Shown here piece after piece: positions 11,961 through 24,330 of a stretch of DNA of 64,000 bases (positions within the stretch are counted from its first letter, which is position 1; each line of letters opens with the position of its first letter). This stretch comes from Tachypleus tridentatus (Eukaryota > Arthropoda > Merostomata > Xiphosura > Limulidae), in NCBI RefSeq assembly GCF_004210375.1, contig NC_134834.1, positions 159,607,290 to 159,671,289 on the forward strand. Reading direction: 5' to 3'. The position numbers were made by a program, and so were the translations under genes. A model generated the notes under the pieces. The model made no database searches, was not told the DNA's origin, and worked only from the letters and a program-made list of their open reading frames with translations.

Positions 11961-12876
11961 ATTTATATTAAACATAGTTTGGTGGCCTAATAAAACATAT
12001 GTTTGAAAATATTAATATATCATATATTCATAATAAGTTGTCTATTAGTTTCAATAAAACATGATTGTTAATATATCGCCTTTTTGTTTTTTTTAATAAT
12101 ATTTATTATTCAACTTTTTGTTGAATCGTAATTTAACTATAATTCAATTTCCTATTTATTATTGTTTAAACAGTAATTGATAAATGCTTACGTCATTATT
12201 TTTGCTTTTTATTTCTACTCGTATTTCTAGCATATTTATGTATATTTATTTTCTCACGTTCAATACAAAACAGAATTTCACTCTCCAACGTTTTGGTTAC
12301 GGATTTTTATAAGGAGCTACTGTGGGAAGTCTCCTTCAAACACATTTAAAAATTCCAAACTGATATTCTGGGGTGTGTGCATATACTAATAGAATTATAA
12401 GTTATATTTTCTTCAAAAAACACTTTGGTATTATCTTAAAATAAATCAATAAATGCCTGATTTCAGATTTCGCACAATTTATATTATGTTTATAAAAGTT
12501 TCAGCTTTCTCCTTATTTAGGATGTTGAGCAATAGACGCAATTTTCCGAAAAATGTGAAAACCGAAATGTTGATAAAAATGATAAACAATGCAACATACG
12601 AAATTTGGTGTTCTTTTATTCATTTTTAATTGTGTTTAACAAATTTAATTTATCATTATATATTTCAGAAAACAAACGTTTTGTGTTAATGTTGGCTAGA
12701 TATCGCGGATTAATGTGTAAAAATGTCTGCAATTTTCTTGAAAATTTAGAAAACCCTATAAAACGCAAGATAGGCGCAAATAGAAGGAATTTTTCATTGA
12801 TTAGTAAGTCAATCATTTCATTTTTGTAAATAAGTAATTATTGAAGGGAGGGGGTAAAGGGCCAGAGAAAGATGTG
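11961..12876. other. Intergenic AT-rich stretch
   Basis: Open frames on both strands near 12605-12829 overlap each other and are low in complexity, so I do not treat them as genes. Nothing else is recognised. Confidence 0.35.
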
Positions 12877-12975
12877 ATTGATAAGGATGTTATAGTTACA
12901 GGTAGTTCTTTAACAAGGCATTTAGATAGGACAGTCTATAAGGTAAATAAGAAGAAAAGAAGCAGATTATGCTAC

Positions 12976-13150
12976 CGCTAGGGGCGGTTGTAGTTATTCT
13001 GGAGCCCCAAGCAGAATTCAGTAAATGAGGTCCCATAATGGTAAGAAAACTCAGAAGTAGATTAAAAGGCATAGGATCAGGGACTTATTTGTGTGGGGCT
13101 CTAGGCAATTGCCCAGTTTGCTCAACAGGTAAGACCACCTGTGCCCCTAA
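12976..13150. mobile_element. Possible small non-autonomous DNA transposon inside the CR1 ORF1
   Basis: Begins TAGGGGC and ends GCCCCTA as a short inverted repeat, and breaks the ORF1 homology between the SLTRHLDR block and the C-terminal block. The ends resemble hAT termini (CAGGGGC-like). I could not see an 8-bp target duplication. Confidence 0.35.
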
Positions 13151-13186
13151 TATAATAATGTAGGGGAAGGTAGAAAGGAAAGATAA

Positions 13187-13462
13187 TTGATAAGTACAAA
13201 GGGTTTGAAGAAAATTGCCATAATGTTGACAGAGATACTGCCCAGAATTAACACTGTGAATGAATTTATAAGTAGGTCACTAGGACTAGATGCTAGGCTT
13301 AGGTTAATATATATGGATGAGCAGATAGGCTGGTTGGACTTTTATGATCAGTTTAGTGGGAGGAATAAACCGTTTAGAATGGATGGTATATATTTAAATA
13401 GTGTCGGGGCTGGCTTGTTTGCTAAGGCTATTAACTCAGCTGTAAGAGAAGTTTTAAATTAG
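13187..13462 (+). pseudogene. CR1 ORF1 C-terminal fragment (SGNH-esterase-like)
   Basis: An open stretch of 91 codons with LDFYDQFSGRNKPFRMDG and HxN-type replacement YLNSVG. In SGNH esterase domains of CR1 ORF1 proteins the last block carries the catalytic Asp and His; here the Asp of RMDG is kept but the usual His is Tyr. Frameshifts disconnect it from the upstream part. The first codon is GTA-derived context rather than a proven start. Confidence 0.6.
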
Positions 13463-15345
13463 GAGGTGAGGAACAGGAAAAACTAAGTGCAAAAAGAATA
13501 ATAGGCAGATAAACGTTTAGCATAAGAAATTAGTATAGTAGTAGTTATAAGGACAAGCACAATTGTTACTTTTGTAATGCCAGAAGTATAAGAAATTAAA
13601 TAGATAAATTTATAACACTGGTAGAAATGAAGGGTTTTGGTATAATTGGAATAACCAAAACGTGGTTAAACGTAGATGATTCCTCAGATAGACGTTTCTT
13701 TGAAATACAGAGTTACAGGCTATTTAATAGGAATAGAGTTCTAAAGAGGTGAGTGGCTTTAAATGTAAAATGTGAGTTATGGCCTGTTGAGATTGAGGAT
13801 ATTAAATATAATAACCGGGAAACTGAATCCGTTTGAGTTTTTCTTAGTGGATCTAAAGGGAAAAGACTTTTTATTGAAAGCTGTTACACACCACTAAATG
13901 ATAATAATGAAATTAGTGAGAATTTTACAATAAGAATAAGATTTCAGTTGTTAATGAAATCATAATTATGAGCAATTTTAATTTCAGGCATACAGATTAA
14001 GTGATGTTAGAATCAAACTACGAGAGAGAAAGTTTTTTGGAAATTGTTCAGGATGGTGTTCTTTGCCAATTAGTCAAGGAATCCACAAGCAACAATGCTA
14101 ATTCAGATTTATAGTTACCTTCAAATATAGAAATGATTGATAAGAAAGAAATTGGGGAACATCTGTGTGCAATGATCATTGCTCTATTAGGTTCGATGTT
14201 TTGTTGCATATAGAGATATGAAATAATTAACATTTTGACTACAAGTTTAAAAATGCAAATGTTAAAGGGAATTATTTGTTGTGAATTGAGCAACTGAGTT
14301 ATTTGGATTCATTTATCAGATGTTGAAAATGTTTAAAGATAATTTTTTAAATATTTAAGATAAACATATTTCTTATAGAAAGAAAAGGGTAGCTGCTGGT
14401 AAAGGACCAGGTTCACTTACAAATAGTTTAAGGGATAATACTAAATAGAAGCATCATACATTTAAGTGATTTAAATTGGCTACCATGACAGAGAACTTGG
14501 AAGATTATAGAATATCAAATAAGTTGGCAAAATATAAGATCTATGATAAAATGTTGGCTAAAAATGTAAAAATTAGCAGTAGAGATTTGTTTAAATACAT
14601 TAAAGATAAATTAAATGTTAGAATAGAAGTAAGACCTTGAGGAATGATAAAGGGAGGCTAGTATCTAATGATTATGAGATGACTGCTTTATTAAATTTTG
14701 CCATTTCTTTGGTTTTTTACTAATGAAGATTGAAGCAGTAATCCACATCTCAAACAGCTGATAAATCAAAACGAGATCAAGTAAGGTGACTGCATTAATT
14801 CTGAACTGGTTAAAAAAAGCCTAGAGAGTTCAAACAAACGATAAGTCTCCTTGGACAGATAATATTTCTCTACGGCTTTTGAAGGAAGTTAAAGGTTGGA
14901 TACATGAGTCACTTACTACTATGTTTTTGTCTTTAATAGTGGACAGGTATCAGAGGATTTATTGGCATTGAGCTGATGTAATTCATCTTTTTAAGGAAAG
15001 TTTTAACAATTGTCCTGGGAAATTGTAAGCTCACTGGTCTTATACCAGTTGTGAAAAAAGTTTCAGAAAGTTTGTTAAAAGAGTCTTTGCAAAATTGCTT
15101 AACAAAGTTTAAAATTTTACTAAATTATCAACATGTTTTCATTAAGGGAAAATCCTGTCTTAAAAGTTTTTGAAATTATTTGAAAATATCACTGCTTATG
15201 TGGATGAGAATAAGGGTGTAGATTTGACGTAAACGGATTTTTAAAAAGCATAAGACAAGGTGTTGCATGAAAAGCTTGTAAAATTGTCTTTATTGGTGTA
15301 GAGATAAATTAGCAAATTGAATAGAAGCAGTGAGAATAGTAGAAC

Positions 15346-16015
15346 TAGGAAACACAAGTATAAATATTCGTATGGTCGGAGTCATCTTCAGATAAGACAA
15401 TTTTATTTTTTAACAGGATGGTTGGCTTTTGAAATGGGTTTTCTTCAGACGTTGTAGAGGAAGTATAATTATTCAAACACAAAGCGATACAGTAGTAATA
15501 AAGTAATGGAAAATACATCATGGATTTATTGATGGTGCAAAATGTTATCATACAAAGTAAATATTAATACATAGAACAACATAGTAACGTTTTGTACTTG
15601 AACTCAGAACATTTTAATCTGTTTCCGTGCTGTTGTATAGTTTATTAATGTTCTGTTTAAGAACATTTATTGTTCCAAATTGTTCACCATGTTTTGTATT
15701 GCTTGTAAACCCATTAAACTCCCAACAGTCAAAGTTGGAATAAATACACTATATTATTTGATCTTGTACTATATATAGTACTAGGACTTACGAATAATTG
15801 TATAATATGAGAGCTCACCATAGTTATACGTACTGTTAATAGGGAGGGTTTTATTTACTCTATGTTTACTCAGATAATGTGGAACATAGTACTTTCATTA
15901 CAAAGCTGAATTTAAACAAATATTTCAAACTATGGAGATTGATATAAAGGATGACACAGATTGTCATGAGAGTTCCTTACTATAATGTCCAGGCCGACTA
16001 TGACATCTGTTACGA
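15346..16015. other. Unassigned sequence between CR1 and the first family A SINE
   Basis: No supported gene. A short minus-strand open frame at 15345-15551 has no recognisable domain. Confidence 0.3.
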
Positions 16016-16024
16016 TTATCAAAT

Positions 16025-16299
16025 CGGTTTGTTTGTTTTGAATTTCGCACAAAGCTACTCGAGGCTATCTGTGCTAGCCGTTCCTAATTTAGTAGTGTAA
16101 GACTAGAGGGAAGGCAGCTAGTCATCACCACCCACCGCCAACTCTTGGGATACTCTTTTACCAACGAATAGTGGGATTGACAGTCACATTATAACGCCCC
16201 CACAGCTGAAAGGGCTAGCATGTTTGGCGTGACGGGGATGCGAACCCGAGACCCTCAGATTATGAGTCGCACGCCTTAACACGCTTCGCCATGCCGGGC
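16025..16299 (-). repeat. SINE family A, full length, with 9-bp target duplication
   Basis: TTATCAAAT at 16016-16024 is repeated at 16300-16308. The tRNA-like head (at the right end) has the GCGTGCGACTC variant and a GCC-AAACAT junction, shared with the copies at 22265 and 43228, which marks a subfamily. Confidence 0.92.
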
Positions 16300-16757
16300 T
16301 TATCAAATGGGAAATGACAGTCTATTTTGCAAGTAGTCAATAGTGACGGTTTGGGAGATGTTTTGAGTAATATGTCTCGTTTAGCCATAACCTTTCTGAA
16401 AAAAAATAAGCTTTAAGTTTTAAGTAAATAGGCGGTTAAGTCAGGTATAAATTTAGCATCTGGTGTCATACAAGGAAAATCTTTGGTCAGTGCTGAAAAT
16501 GACAAGCGATACAGGGAGCTCAGAATCAGGCTATAGAAGTTCTGCATAATAAAACAATGAATCATAAACGTTTTGTGTTCAGAATATCTGAAGATAAGAG
16601 ACGAAGAACATTGACTCCTGACTTTTTTAACAAGTAATCATGATTCTCCTACCACATGAAAAGTCCTGTCAGTGTAAAACATCTGAGCTAGACTTTTTTT
16701 CTCTCCTTTCCATATAAACAGTGATTGAGGACTGAATATTACCCTCTACCGGTCCAG

Positions 16758-16840
16758 CGCTAGGACAGCGGTAAGTCTTCTGATTTGCAACACCAAAGTC
16801 AGGGGTTTTGCTAAAAGAAAAAAACACACACACATATTTT
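16758..16840 (+). repeat. tRNA-derived SINE, family B, internally deleted
   Basis: An A-box-like gacagcggtaag and anticodon-arm-like gatttgcaacacc are followed by a partial B box (caggggtttt), then straight to the tail aaacacacacacat. Confidence 0.6.
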
Positions 16841-17559
16841 TATTTTAGTAACCGACTGAGAATCTGTAGAATTTTCTATATCGGTATCAGGGAATGAATA
16901 TATAGATCCAACTCGTATCTTCATGTAAAAGCAAATATTGTCAGACCTGATGGCATTGATATAAAATTAAGGATAAAGAGACCTCTGTAAACTTTTTACT
17001 TCATTCACTGTTTTCTTAAATAGGCGTATAACTTAATGATAAAATCGTTTCTTCGTCTCACAATATTTATTCATATAAGGTCTACATAGAAACTTTACAA
17101 AGTTATAAATGGTGAGCTAACAAAAGTCATTTGACATCGTCCATGTGGATAAAAGACAAAGCAAGCAAATTTGTTGCATCATATTTAAATGATTGCAAAA
17201 ACGATGTAATCAACACATGGATACACGTGGTAGTTAAATAGGAAACATGATCGGTCGTTTATATTCGGATATATTTTAACAGAACAATTTCTTGCCTAAT
17301 GGTGTAAGTTTGGTACAAAAGCTCATTTTGTATTATACCAAGCGATGAATTGGGATTCAAAATTATCTGCGACGTGTTTCTATCTATGTTAAAAAGCTAA
17401 AATCAACCCATCAATCGTTCTGTTACATTCTAAAGCATTTCAGAAAAGAACAGCTATATATCCTTTGAAATATGTAATGTGTAAATCGTTTTCAGATCCC
17501 CAGAGACACGTAAGACATTTATCGCTAACGTGTTTTTAGATCAAATACCTACCCATCTT

Positions 17560-18000
17560 CTTATAGGATGTGTTGATAACGATGCATTTAATGGATTCTG
17601 AAAGTTCAACTAATATGATATCAATTTAGTGGCAATGAACGTGGACGGAAAACAGATGCCCACTCGATCTTTATAGTCAGATTTTGAAGCTGAGCTGAAT
17701 GTACGGTGTTTTTAAATATTGTTTAGAGGAACTAGAAATGATTTCAAGATGAAGGAATTGATATACTTAAGAGGATATACACTACCTACCTTTGATTGTA
17801 CACCTGATCTAAATTTACTGGTGATTCGTCACTTTAACTTGGTGAAACAGGGAAATATACAAATTAAAATACGTTTTGGTAGTGCTTTACCTGACAGTAA
17901 AATTCATTCAGTGTATACAGAAGTTCAATCAATTTTCACTTTATTCAGTGTAGAGAGAGCAAATGGAACCGCCTTATACAATGCTTTGTCAGACAGGTAA
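17560..18000 (+). pseudogene. Decayed capsid-like ORF of an invertebrate virus-like / Maverick-like element (F54H12.2-like family)
   Basis: One reading frame, interrupted by four in-frame stops between about 17599 and 17712 and then open for 17719-18000, resembles proteins often labelled uncharacterized protein F54H12.2-like in invertebrate genomes. I believe that family is a capsid-type protein of Maverick/Polinton or related virus-like elements, but the assignment is from memory. The order of aromatic-rich blocks (an FN..DIN segment, a DG-x3-P segment, a GYTLP-F-x-TPD segment, then a strand-rich block near the end) supports it. The open part stops at a TAA at 17998-18000, which lies within CAG|GTAAGT; the donor-like match is probably accidental. 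No partner genes (polymerase, integrase, protease) were found nearby. Confidence 0.5.
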
Positions 18001-18641
18001 GTTTAGTAACGTATGCCATCCAAAACGTTCATAGAGAATGTATAATTATTATTTCAGTGTAATTGAATTTTTGTTTAAAATAACATTTAATAATTGTTAC
18101 TTAAAATAATAAATTCAACGTGTGTAAAATGTTTCAAAATATTTAATATATAATGAATTAAAATAGAAAATAATTTGGTATCAAAAATTATTTAAATAAC
18201 TTGTATAAAAAATCCACTTTCTCAAAGAGTACCGTGACTTTTTACCAGCAAAGATACTTAATGTTCTCGTATAAATACTAAATTTCGAATTTAATTAACT
18301 GAATTTGAACAGTTCGTAATGTTTGAAATCTATAAATGTTCCTTGTCAAATTCTGTAGTTTTCCGATTAATAAACATTAATCACAATTATAGCTTCCGAG
18401 GCATATATTATCCTGACGCGTTGGTTCATATTCTTTAAGACGAGATTCTCGAACATTTAATAATGTTGGAGACACACTAGTGTTTTTGTAAATTATATAT
18501 TGCTGATTCTTGCTCTCGAGAATCTTTTATAAATTTAGAGAACAGGCGGGACTTCAGCAATACACATCTAGCAATATACGTCACATACATAAAGGTGAAA
18601 CGACAAATAGGTATTAAAATAGACGCACAAGAGTTAATCCG

Positions 18642-18801
18642 TTACATGGTTAATCCCACTATTCACTGGTGTAAGAGTAGTTCAACAGTTGGCGGTGGGT
18701 GGTGATGACTAGCTGCCTTCTCTCTAGTCTTACGCTGTTAAATTAGGGACGGCTATCTCAGATAGCCCTCATGTGGCTTTGCACGAAATACAAATCAAAC
18801 C
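18642..18801 (+). repeat. SINE family A, 5'-truncated
   Basis: Lacks the tRNA head and starts within the gtcaatcccact part of the body. Body and tail are otherwise recognisable. Confidence 0.88.
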
Positions 18802-18993
18802 GAAACAATTGGAGTTTTAATTCAGTAGTTAGAGCAAAAGCTTTGAAATTTTCCTACAACAGTTACAACTTCATATCTTGTAATTTTACCATAATATTTA
18901 CAGCTTCGTTACTTGTAATTTTATAGTATCCTTTAAAACTTCACAACTGGTAACTCTGACGCAATAACCACATTTTGAAGTTCATCGTTCCCT

Positions 18994-19100
18994 TGTGAGA
19001 CAGCAGTAAATTGACGGACTCCCAACGCTAAAATCCGGGGTTCGACTCCCCTCGGCGGAACAGTAAATAGCCCAGTGTGGCTTTTATCGAAGCCCATCAA
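18994..19100 (+). repeat. tRNA-derived SINE, family B
   Basis: Contains a near-perfect B box (GGGGTTCGACTCCCC at ~19038) and the family tail (aatagcccagtgtggcttt). The A box is mutated, so it is not a tRNA gene. Confidence 0.7.
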
Positions 19101-19216
19101 AATTTAAATCTGAAGAATTTATACACAATGTTATTTGTTGAGCGTTGTGCTTACATGCTTAAAAATAGTAGAAGAGAGTAATAGAAACAGTGTGAACTAG
19201 AAGTAATAATTACTTT

Positions 19217-19321
19217 TTACTGCCAGTTACTTTAACTATATCCAATTTCTGCTTTTTTGTATCATGATGAATGAACACAATTTCTTCAGAACATAAATAA
19301 TATACAAAAGCACATTCAATT
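19217..19321 (-). repeat. Module E, copy 1 (joined to the family A SINE at 19322)
   Basis: About 103 bp directly beside the SINE tail is an inverted, ~98% identical copy of 31971-32076. It has no CpG and no open frame. It lies outside the SINE's apparent ATTCAATT target duplication. See findings. Confidence 0.8.
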
Positions 19322-19608
19322 CGTTTGTTTGTTTGTTTGTTTTAAATTTCGCGCACAGCTACTCGAGGGCTATTGGCGCTAGCCGTCCCTAACTTTGCGG
19401 TGTAAGACTAGAGGGAAGGCAGCTAGTCATCACCACCCACCGCCAACTCTTGGGCTGCTCTTTTACCAACGAACAGTGGGATTGACCGTAACATTATAAC
19501 GGCCCCACGGCTGAAAGAGCGAGCATGTTTGGTGCGACCGGGATACGAACCCGCGACCTTCAGAGTGCCAATCGGACACCTTAACCCACCTGGCCATGCC
19601 GGACCCAT
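19322..19608 (-). repeat. SINE family A, full length, with 8-bp target duplication
   Basis: ATTCAATT at 19314-19321 is repeated at 19609-19616. The anticodon-arm region is mutated compared with other copies. Confidence 0.88.
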
Positions 19609-19734
19609 ATTCAATTTACAAAGGAAAATAAACGTTTTAAAAGAAGTAAAATTAATGACTGTCTCTATCTTAGATATATACATATAAAACATAAGCATAC
19701 TTCAAACATGTTGGAAAATATTAGTGTATATATA

Positions 19735-19762
19735 TACATACACATATGTGTGTGTGTGTGTA
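19735..19762. repeat. TA/TG microsatellite
   Basis: A mixed (TA)n then (TG)n tract of about 28 bp. Confidence 0.85.
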
Positions 19763-19764
19763 AC

Positions 19765-20215
19765 CTTAAAGTAACGACCAGATTCGTTTTAACTCTTCAA
19801 ATGAAAATTAAACACATGTTAAGAAAAGTATATAATGAATCCACCCTACTGGCTAACATTGACAAAATACAGTGTATCACTTACTCAGCATCATACACGG
19901 GTGAAACTGGATATAACTTGAAAGTCGGGTTAAAATAAAACGAAGGACCCCCTTTCCAAGTCCATGAACTTACGAACAAAAACAAACAGTTTTTCAGACA
20001 GAATGTCACAGCACTAAAACATGGACCTGACATTAACAGAAGGAAAATCAGAGAAACTTTATGAATAAAATCAAACAATTCTACAAATGATATGAACATG
20101 CGTAAGAAACCATTATGGGTTTTCTAATTTCCAATAAAGGGGTTCGGCCACCTGTAATTAATCTGTCGCATCATTGTATCATAGTATGTTGTCTGTCAGT
20201 CAGCCACTAGACAGT
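19765..20215 (+). mobile_element. Penelope-like element (PLE) 3' fragment with GIY-YIG endonuclease remnant
   Basis: Plus-strand frames give YTGETGYNLKVGL (the GIY-YIG endonuclease start, normally Y-x-G-x-T-G-x-x-L) and, after a stop, a TKHGPDIN-like block typical of the PLE C-terminus. The reverse transcriptase is missing. PLEs insert through RT plus this nicking endonuclease. This copy is truncated and has stops. Confidence 0.65.
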
Positions 20216-20492
20216 AACATGATGTTAAATAAAGGATGCTTAGCGTTGCAATTTGTACTGTCATCACGTGAGTAAAATACGCGCATGCCATGAATCACGA
20301 GAATTATGCACTCTGTAGCATGACACGTGAACTTCAAAACATTTAAATAAAAATACTTCTACTTGCTATTCTTAATTTTGATTTTATTTAATCTTGTTCT
20401 GTTTCAAGAGTGTTAGTTTAAATACTAGAACCTTCTTTACCGTCAGAAAAACTATGCACTTGAGAATAATTATCAATGATAAAAATATTTTG

Positions 20493-20770
20493 GGCCCGGC
20501 ATGGCCAGGTGGTTAAGGCACTCCACTCGAAATTCGAGGATCGCGGGTTTGAATCTCCGTCACACCAAACATGCTCTCCCTTTCAGCCGTGGGGCCGTTA
20601 TAATGTGACGGTCAATCCTACTATTCATTGGTAAAAGAGTAGCCAAAGAGTTGGCGGTGGGTGGTGATGACTAGCTGCCTTCCCTCTAGTCTTACACTTC
20701 TGCATTAGGGACAGCTAGCGTAAATAACCCTCGTGTAACTTTGCGTGAAATTCAAAACAGATCAAACAAA
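20493..20770 (+). repeat. SINE family A, full length
   Basis: Starts GGCCCGGCATGGCCAGG. Head, body and AAACA-rich tail are all present. Confidence 0.92.
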
Positions 20771-21421
20771 TTTTGACTCTACCATTTTAAAAGGTTTTCT
20801 GGTGTTTTATTATTCGATATTAATATTTTAGGAAGGGTTTCTAGATTACTATGTTTTATTTGTAGGGGTTTCTGGATTTTTCACCACACAACTATCAGTA
20901 TTTTTAATGCTACTTTCAATACGTGAACTTTGTTTTTTGTTGTTAACTGAAAGGTGAACAACGGACTTTCTTTTAGAAGCTATTATAGGTATAGATCCCC
21001 CAAATTTTGAGTTATAAGCCCTCGTGTTTAACACTGAGCCAAAGCTGTATTAATGTTCTTTAAACATCTTGCATAAAAAATTACAAAATTATCAGGTAGC
21101 TTATACATCCAAACTAACTGTTTCTAAACGTTCTAACATAATTAGAAATTTTAAATCGTCTAGGTGCTCATAAAGCACTTTAAATAAACAAATACAATTA
21201 CACGTTCACACGAGCTAACGTCAGACTCATGGCCGTGCAGTGAAAATTAAAAAACTGTTTCGACTAAATCTTTTTACAAATTAAACTACCATTTTATAAT
21301 AAACACGTGCTTCGATGAGGGTTTTTTTAATTATTTAAGCTGTAGACTTGCAGACGTGTTGTAAAATATTAGTTGTGAAATGATACAGAAAGGCGAACGT
21401 TTAACACACCTGTCAGGTTTT

Positions 21422-21698
21422 GGTTTGATTTGTTTAGAATTTCGCGCAAAGCTACACGAGAGCTACCTGCGCTAGCCGTCTTTACTTTAGCAGTGTAATA
21501 ATAGAGAGAAGGCAGATAGTTATCACCACCCACCGCCAACTCTTGGGCTACTCTTTTACTAACGAATAGTGGAATTGACCGTTACATTATAACGCTCCCA
21601 TGGCTCAAAGGGCGAGCGTGTTTGGTGCGACGGGGATTCAAACCTGCGACCCTCAAATTTCGACTGGAGTCCCCTAACCACCTGGTCATGCTGGGCCC
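21422..21698 (-). repeat. SINE family A, full length
   Basis: The head at the right end reads catgctgggccc. The body is well preserved. The minus-strand open frame over it is a by-product. Confidence 0.92.
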
Positions 21699-22262
21699 CT
21701 CTTGTTCAGAAAAATTGTAAAAATTCACATTAGGATGATATACGCTTAATTTATTTTTTACATCGTTACTCAAGATTTGTACTGTATCAAAGAGTAGAGA
21801 GAAAGGTGTATATACTAGCCAGTTACGAAAAGACACATGTCATTTGTATTATACTCTACATACATATTACTCAAATTACCTAGTCGTATTACTCTTTATA
21901 CAGGACTTGTACAAGACCATTCAACATGACTTTCCTTCATGTCCTACTTATGCTACAAGAAAGTCAATGCCTCAAAGACTTTACAACAGAGGTTCATTTA
22001 TTTATTTCTATTAATTATCTCGTGCCCTTAAAACTTGTTCCTAGGTTCACTAATATGGTCCTTCAGTTTAATAAATCTTTGTAGTTGCTTGGTCTTAATG
22101 AATCTACAATTTTGATTTCATTTTCCTCTATAATTTACTTACTCATATGGTTTTAAATATTTCTTTGTGTTCTTCAGGTTGCCATGATAGAAAATATGGG
22201 AGTGTAGTGCTGTTATCGTACAATATTAATATAGTCTATACCAGTGATTTTCAACCATTGAC

Positions 22263-22528
22263 AAGGCCCGGCATGGCCTAGCGCGTAAGGCGTGCGACTC
22301 GTAATCCTAGGGTCGCGGGTTCGCGCCCGCGTCGCGCTAAACATGCTCGCCCTTCCAGCCGTGGAGGCGTTATAATGTTACGGTCAATCCCACTATTCGT
22401 TGGTAAAAGATTTGGCGGTGGGTGGTGATGACTAGCTGCCTTCCCTCTAGTCTTACACTGCTAAATTAGGGACGGCTAGCACAGATAGCCCTCGAGTAGC
22501 TTTGTGCGAAATTCCAAAACAAACAATC
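22263..22528 (+). repeat. SINE family A, full length, with 11-bp target duplication
   Basis: CAACCATTGAC at 22252-22262 recurs at 22529-22539. The B box is GGGTTCGCGCCC and the head has the GCGTGCGACTC subfamily variant. The perfect duplication suggests a fairly recent insertion. Confidence 0.94.
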
Positions 22529-23803
22529 CAACCATTGACTCATGGATGGATGCTGGTCAAGAGGGATGTTTGAGCTGATTAATAAGACGGTAGAAAAATG
22601 TATTTTAAAATAAAACTGTTGAAGTACATTGTTTTACAGTGCAATGTAAAATGAAATTAAAAGGTTAATATTATATGAAGTGGTGCGCGAACTTTTGGGA
22701 TTGGAACTAAATGGTTCTCGGAAAGAAAGAAGTAAGAAACAATGTCTATAATATACTATACATAAATTTATTTACTGTTATAAGGTACATTTTAAATATC
22801 TAAAAATAAATATCTAGTTTAAAATGCTGATGAAATAATGACCTAACATTGTGTGTAGTAAGTATAAAACCAAAATAATACAAATGGCAGAGCAAATGAA
22901 TCAGAAATTAGTTAAGTATTCAGGAAATTAATTAATGAGTATTCCGTTACTGAGTTTATTCGTTCAGTGTCAGTTAGTGAGTTGGTCAGTGTTAATTATT
23001 GTGTCTTTTAGTCTTTTATTCAAGTAATCAGCTAGTTAACCAGCATACTTATAAATGATCCATTAGTGAAGAAATTCTGCAAGCAAGTTTATTTGTGAGT
23101 TAGGACATATTTTTATCAAACGTTTGTGAAGTTAGGCCTACAAGTGAACATAGCCTTTTGCAAACATTATTGAATAAGTAAATTGATTTGTTATTTGAAC
23201 TAGATTGGGTATTATTGTTACGAGATAACATAAAAGGATTCACTCAATGATAGAACAAATTACAACCGTAGTGCCAAAAGTGGGATTATTTTGGTGAAAT
23301 TCAAATAGAAGTATGACTAACTCAAGATGAAAACATAAAGTATGACCAAATATTTGCAGAGATTATGAAACAGTTAAATAATAACCGAATATAAAGACAC
23401 AGAAAAATGATAGAACAAAAACAAAAAGACAGATAATTAAAAAAGAAGAAGAAAGAAACAGGAAACTAAAGGAAGACAAAAAAGAAAGAGAGAGAATTTT
23501 AAGAAATGATATAAAAGAAAGAGATGTAATATTTAATAATAATTAAAAACAATATATATATTTTAAAACCACCTGATAAAGACATTGGAAATATAGAGAA
23601 TGATTACAGCAGAAACACTAACAGACATCATAAGGTACAGCAAGATCTATGAAATTGAGAAGAAACTAATAAAAGATTAAAACATTTGAAAAAAATAATT
23701 GATAAATGTAAAGATCAAACCAATTACAATTTTTTTCTGCATCTGCTCAATACGTTTAATCGATCACACCATTTACAATTAAATATGAAACAGGATAACT
23801 TAT

Positions 23804-24330
23804 TTGATGTACACCTGCTACTATTATTGCTGTAACATTTGTGACTGCTGGACATTCCTGGATTACTACATTTCTGACACAACCAAATTAAGGTCAAGAA
23901 CATCGTTAAATGGAGAAATCAATGTCTGTGATGAAAAGGCATCATGGGGGCCATATCAGGATCAGTTCAAAAGAATTTTCAACGTGACCAGATGGAATAG
24001 TTTACAACGATCTAATAATATTGCTGCTCATTTGAAATGGCCAATTTTAATTACAATAAGCAACTCTCTATCTGAGAACTATAACAACAGTCAAAGGTTC
24101 AGAGTAACACACTAGAAGTAAATATCAAAACAAAGTTCCAGAACAAGGTACAGAAGAAAAAAAGAGACCTTGACCAAACTGGCAGAAGATTTGGAAGGAC
24201 TTGCTCAATTATCTTACGTGCATAATTCACGTAAAATGGTGGATTTGTGGCTACATGGACAACGTGTTGATAAAATAACAGTAAAAGAGATGAGAATTAG
24301 ATTGAAGTAGAATGAATGTACACCCTTAAA
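23804..24330 (+). pseudogene. Retrotransposon gag remnant
   Basis: Two frames carry the pieces: codons up to 24115 contain WGPYQDQFKRIFNVTRW, and a second frame from ~24170 carries the LAEDLEGLAQLSY block. Gag packages element RNA into particles. The frameshift near 24115 and stops make it non-functional. Confidence 0.5.
23843..23990 (+). repeat. Direct repeat inside the LTR element, copy 1
   Basis: About 148 bp of the gag region, repeated at 24785-24933 at ~90% identity. Confidence 0.85.

Larger units (their letters stand above)
12877..15340 (+). mobile_element. Degenerate CR1-type LINE (ORF1 esterase-like, endonuclease, reverse transcriptase)
   Basis: Three modules are in the expected order on the plus strand. 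First, an ORF1-like SGNH/esterase part: VTGSSLTRHLDR near 12897, and the C-terminal DGIYLNSVGAGLFAKAI near 13380. Second, an APE-type endonuclease: IIGITKTWLN near 13640, with a later EIVQDGVLCQLVKE block near 14040. Third, reverse transcriptase: pieces matching the PDNISLRLLKEVKG block at ~14860, NCPGK at ~15010, a SCLxxFLxLFENITAYVDENKG region at ~15160 and a decayed catalytic segment. Stops and frameshifts are frequent, so the copy is dead. A ~175 bp foreign insertion interrupts ORF1 at 12976-13150. CR1 elements copy through an RNA intermediate by target-primed reverse transcription. Confidence 0.82.

Noticed and set aside
12605-12829. Overlapping open frames on both strands
   Set aside because: Low-complexity AT-rich translation, mirrored on the opposite strand, with no domain or splice support.
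17990-18006. Splice donor CAG|GTAAGT as evidence of a host exon
   Set aside because: The stop codon falls within the motif and the same frame upstream has four stops, so the relic interpretation is simpler.
20849-21034. 61-codon minus-strand open frame with Ser/Lys-rich sequence
   Set aside because: A cag precedes it that could be an acceptor, but the sequence has no recognisable family and no donor partner nearby. Too weak to call an exon.
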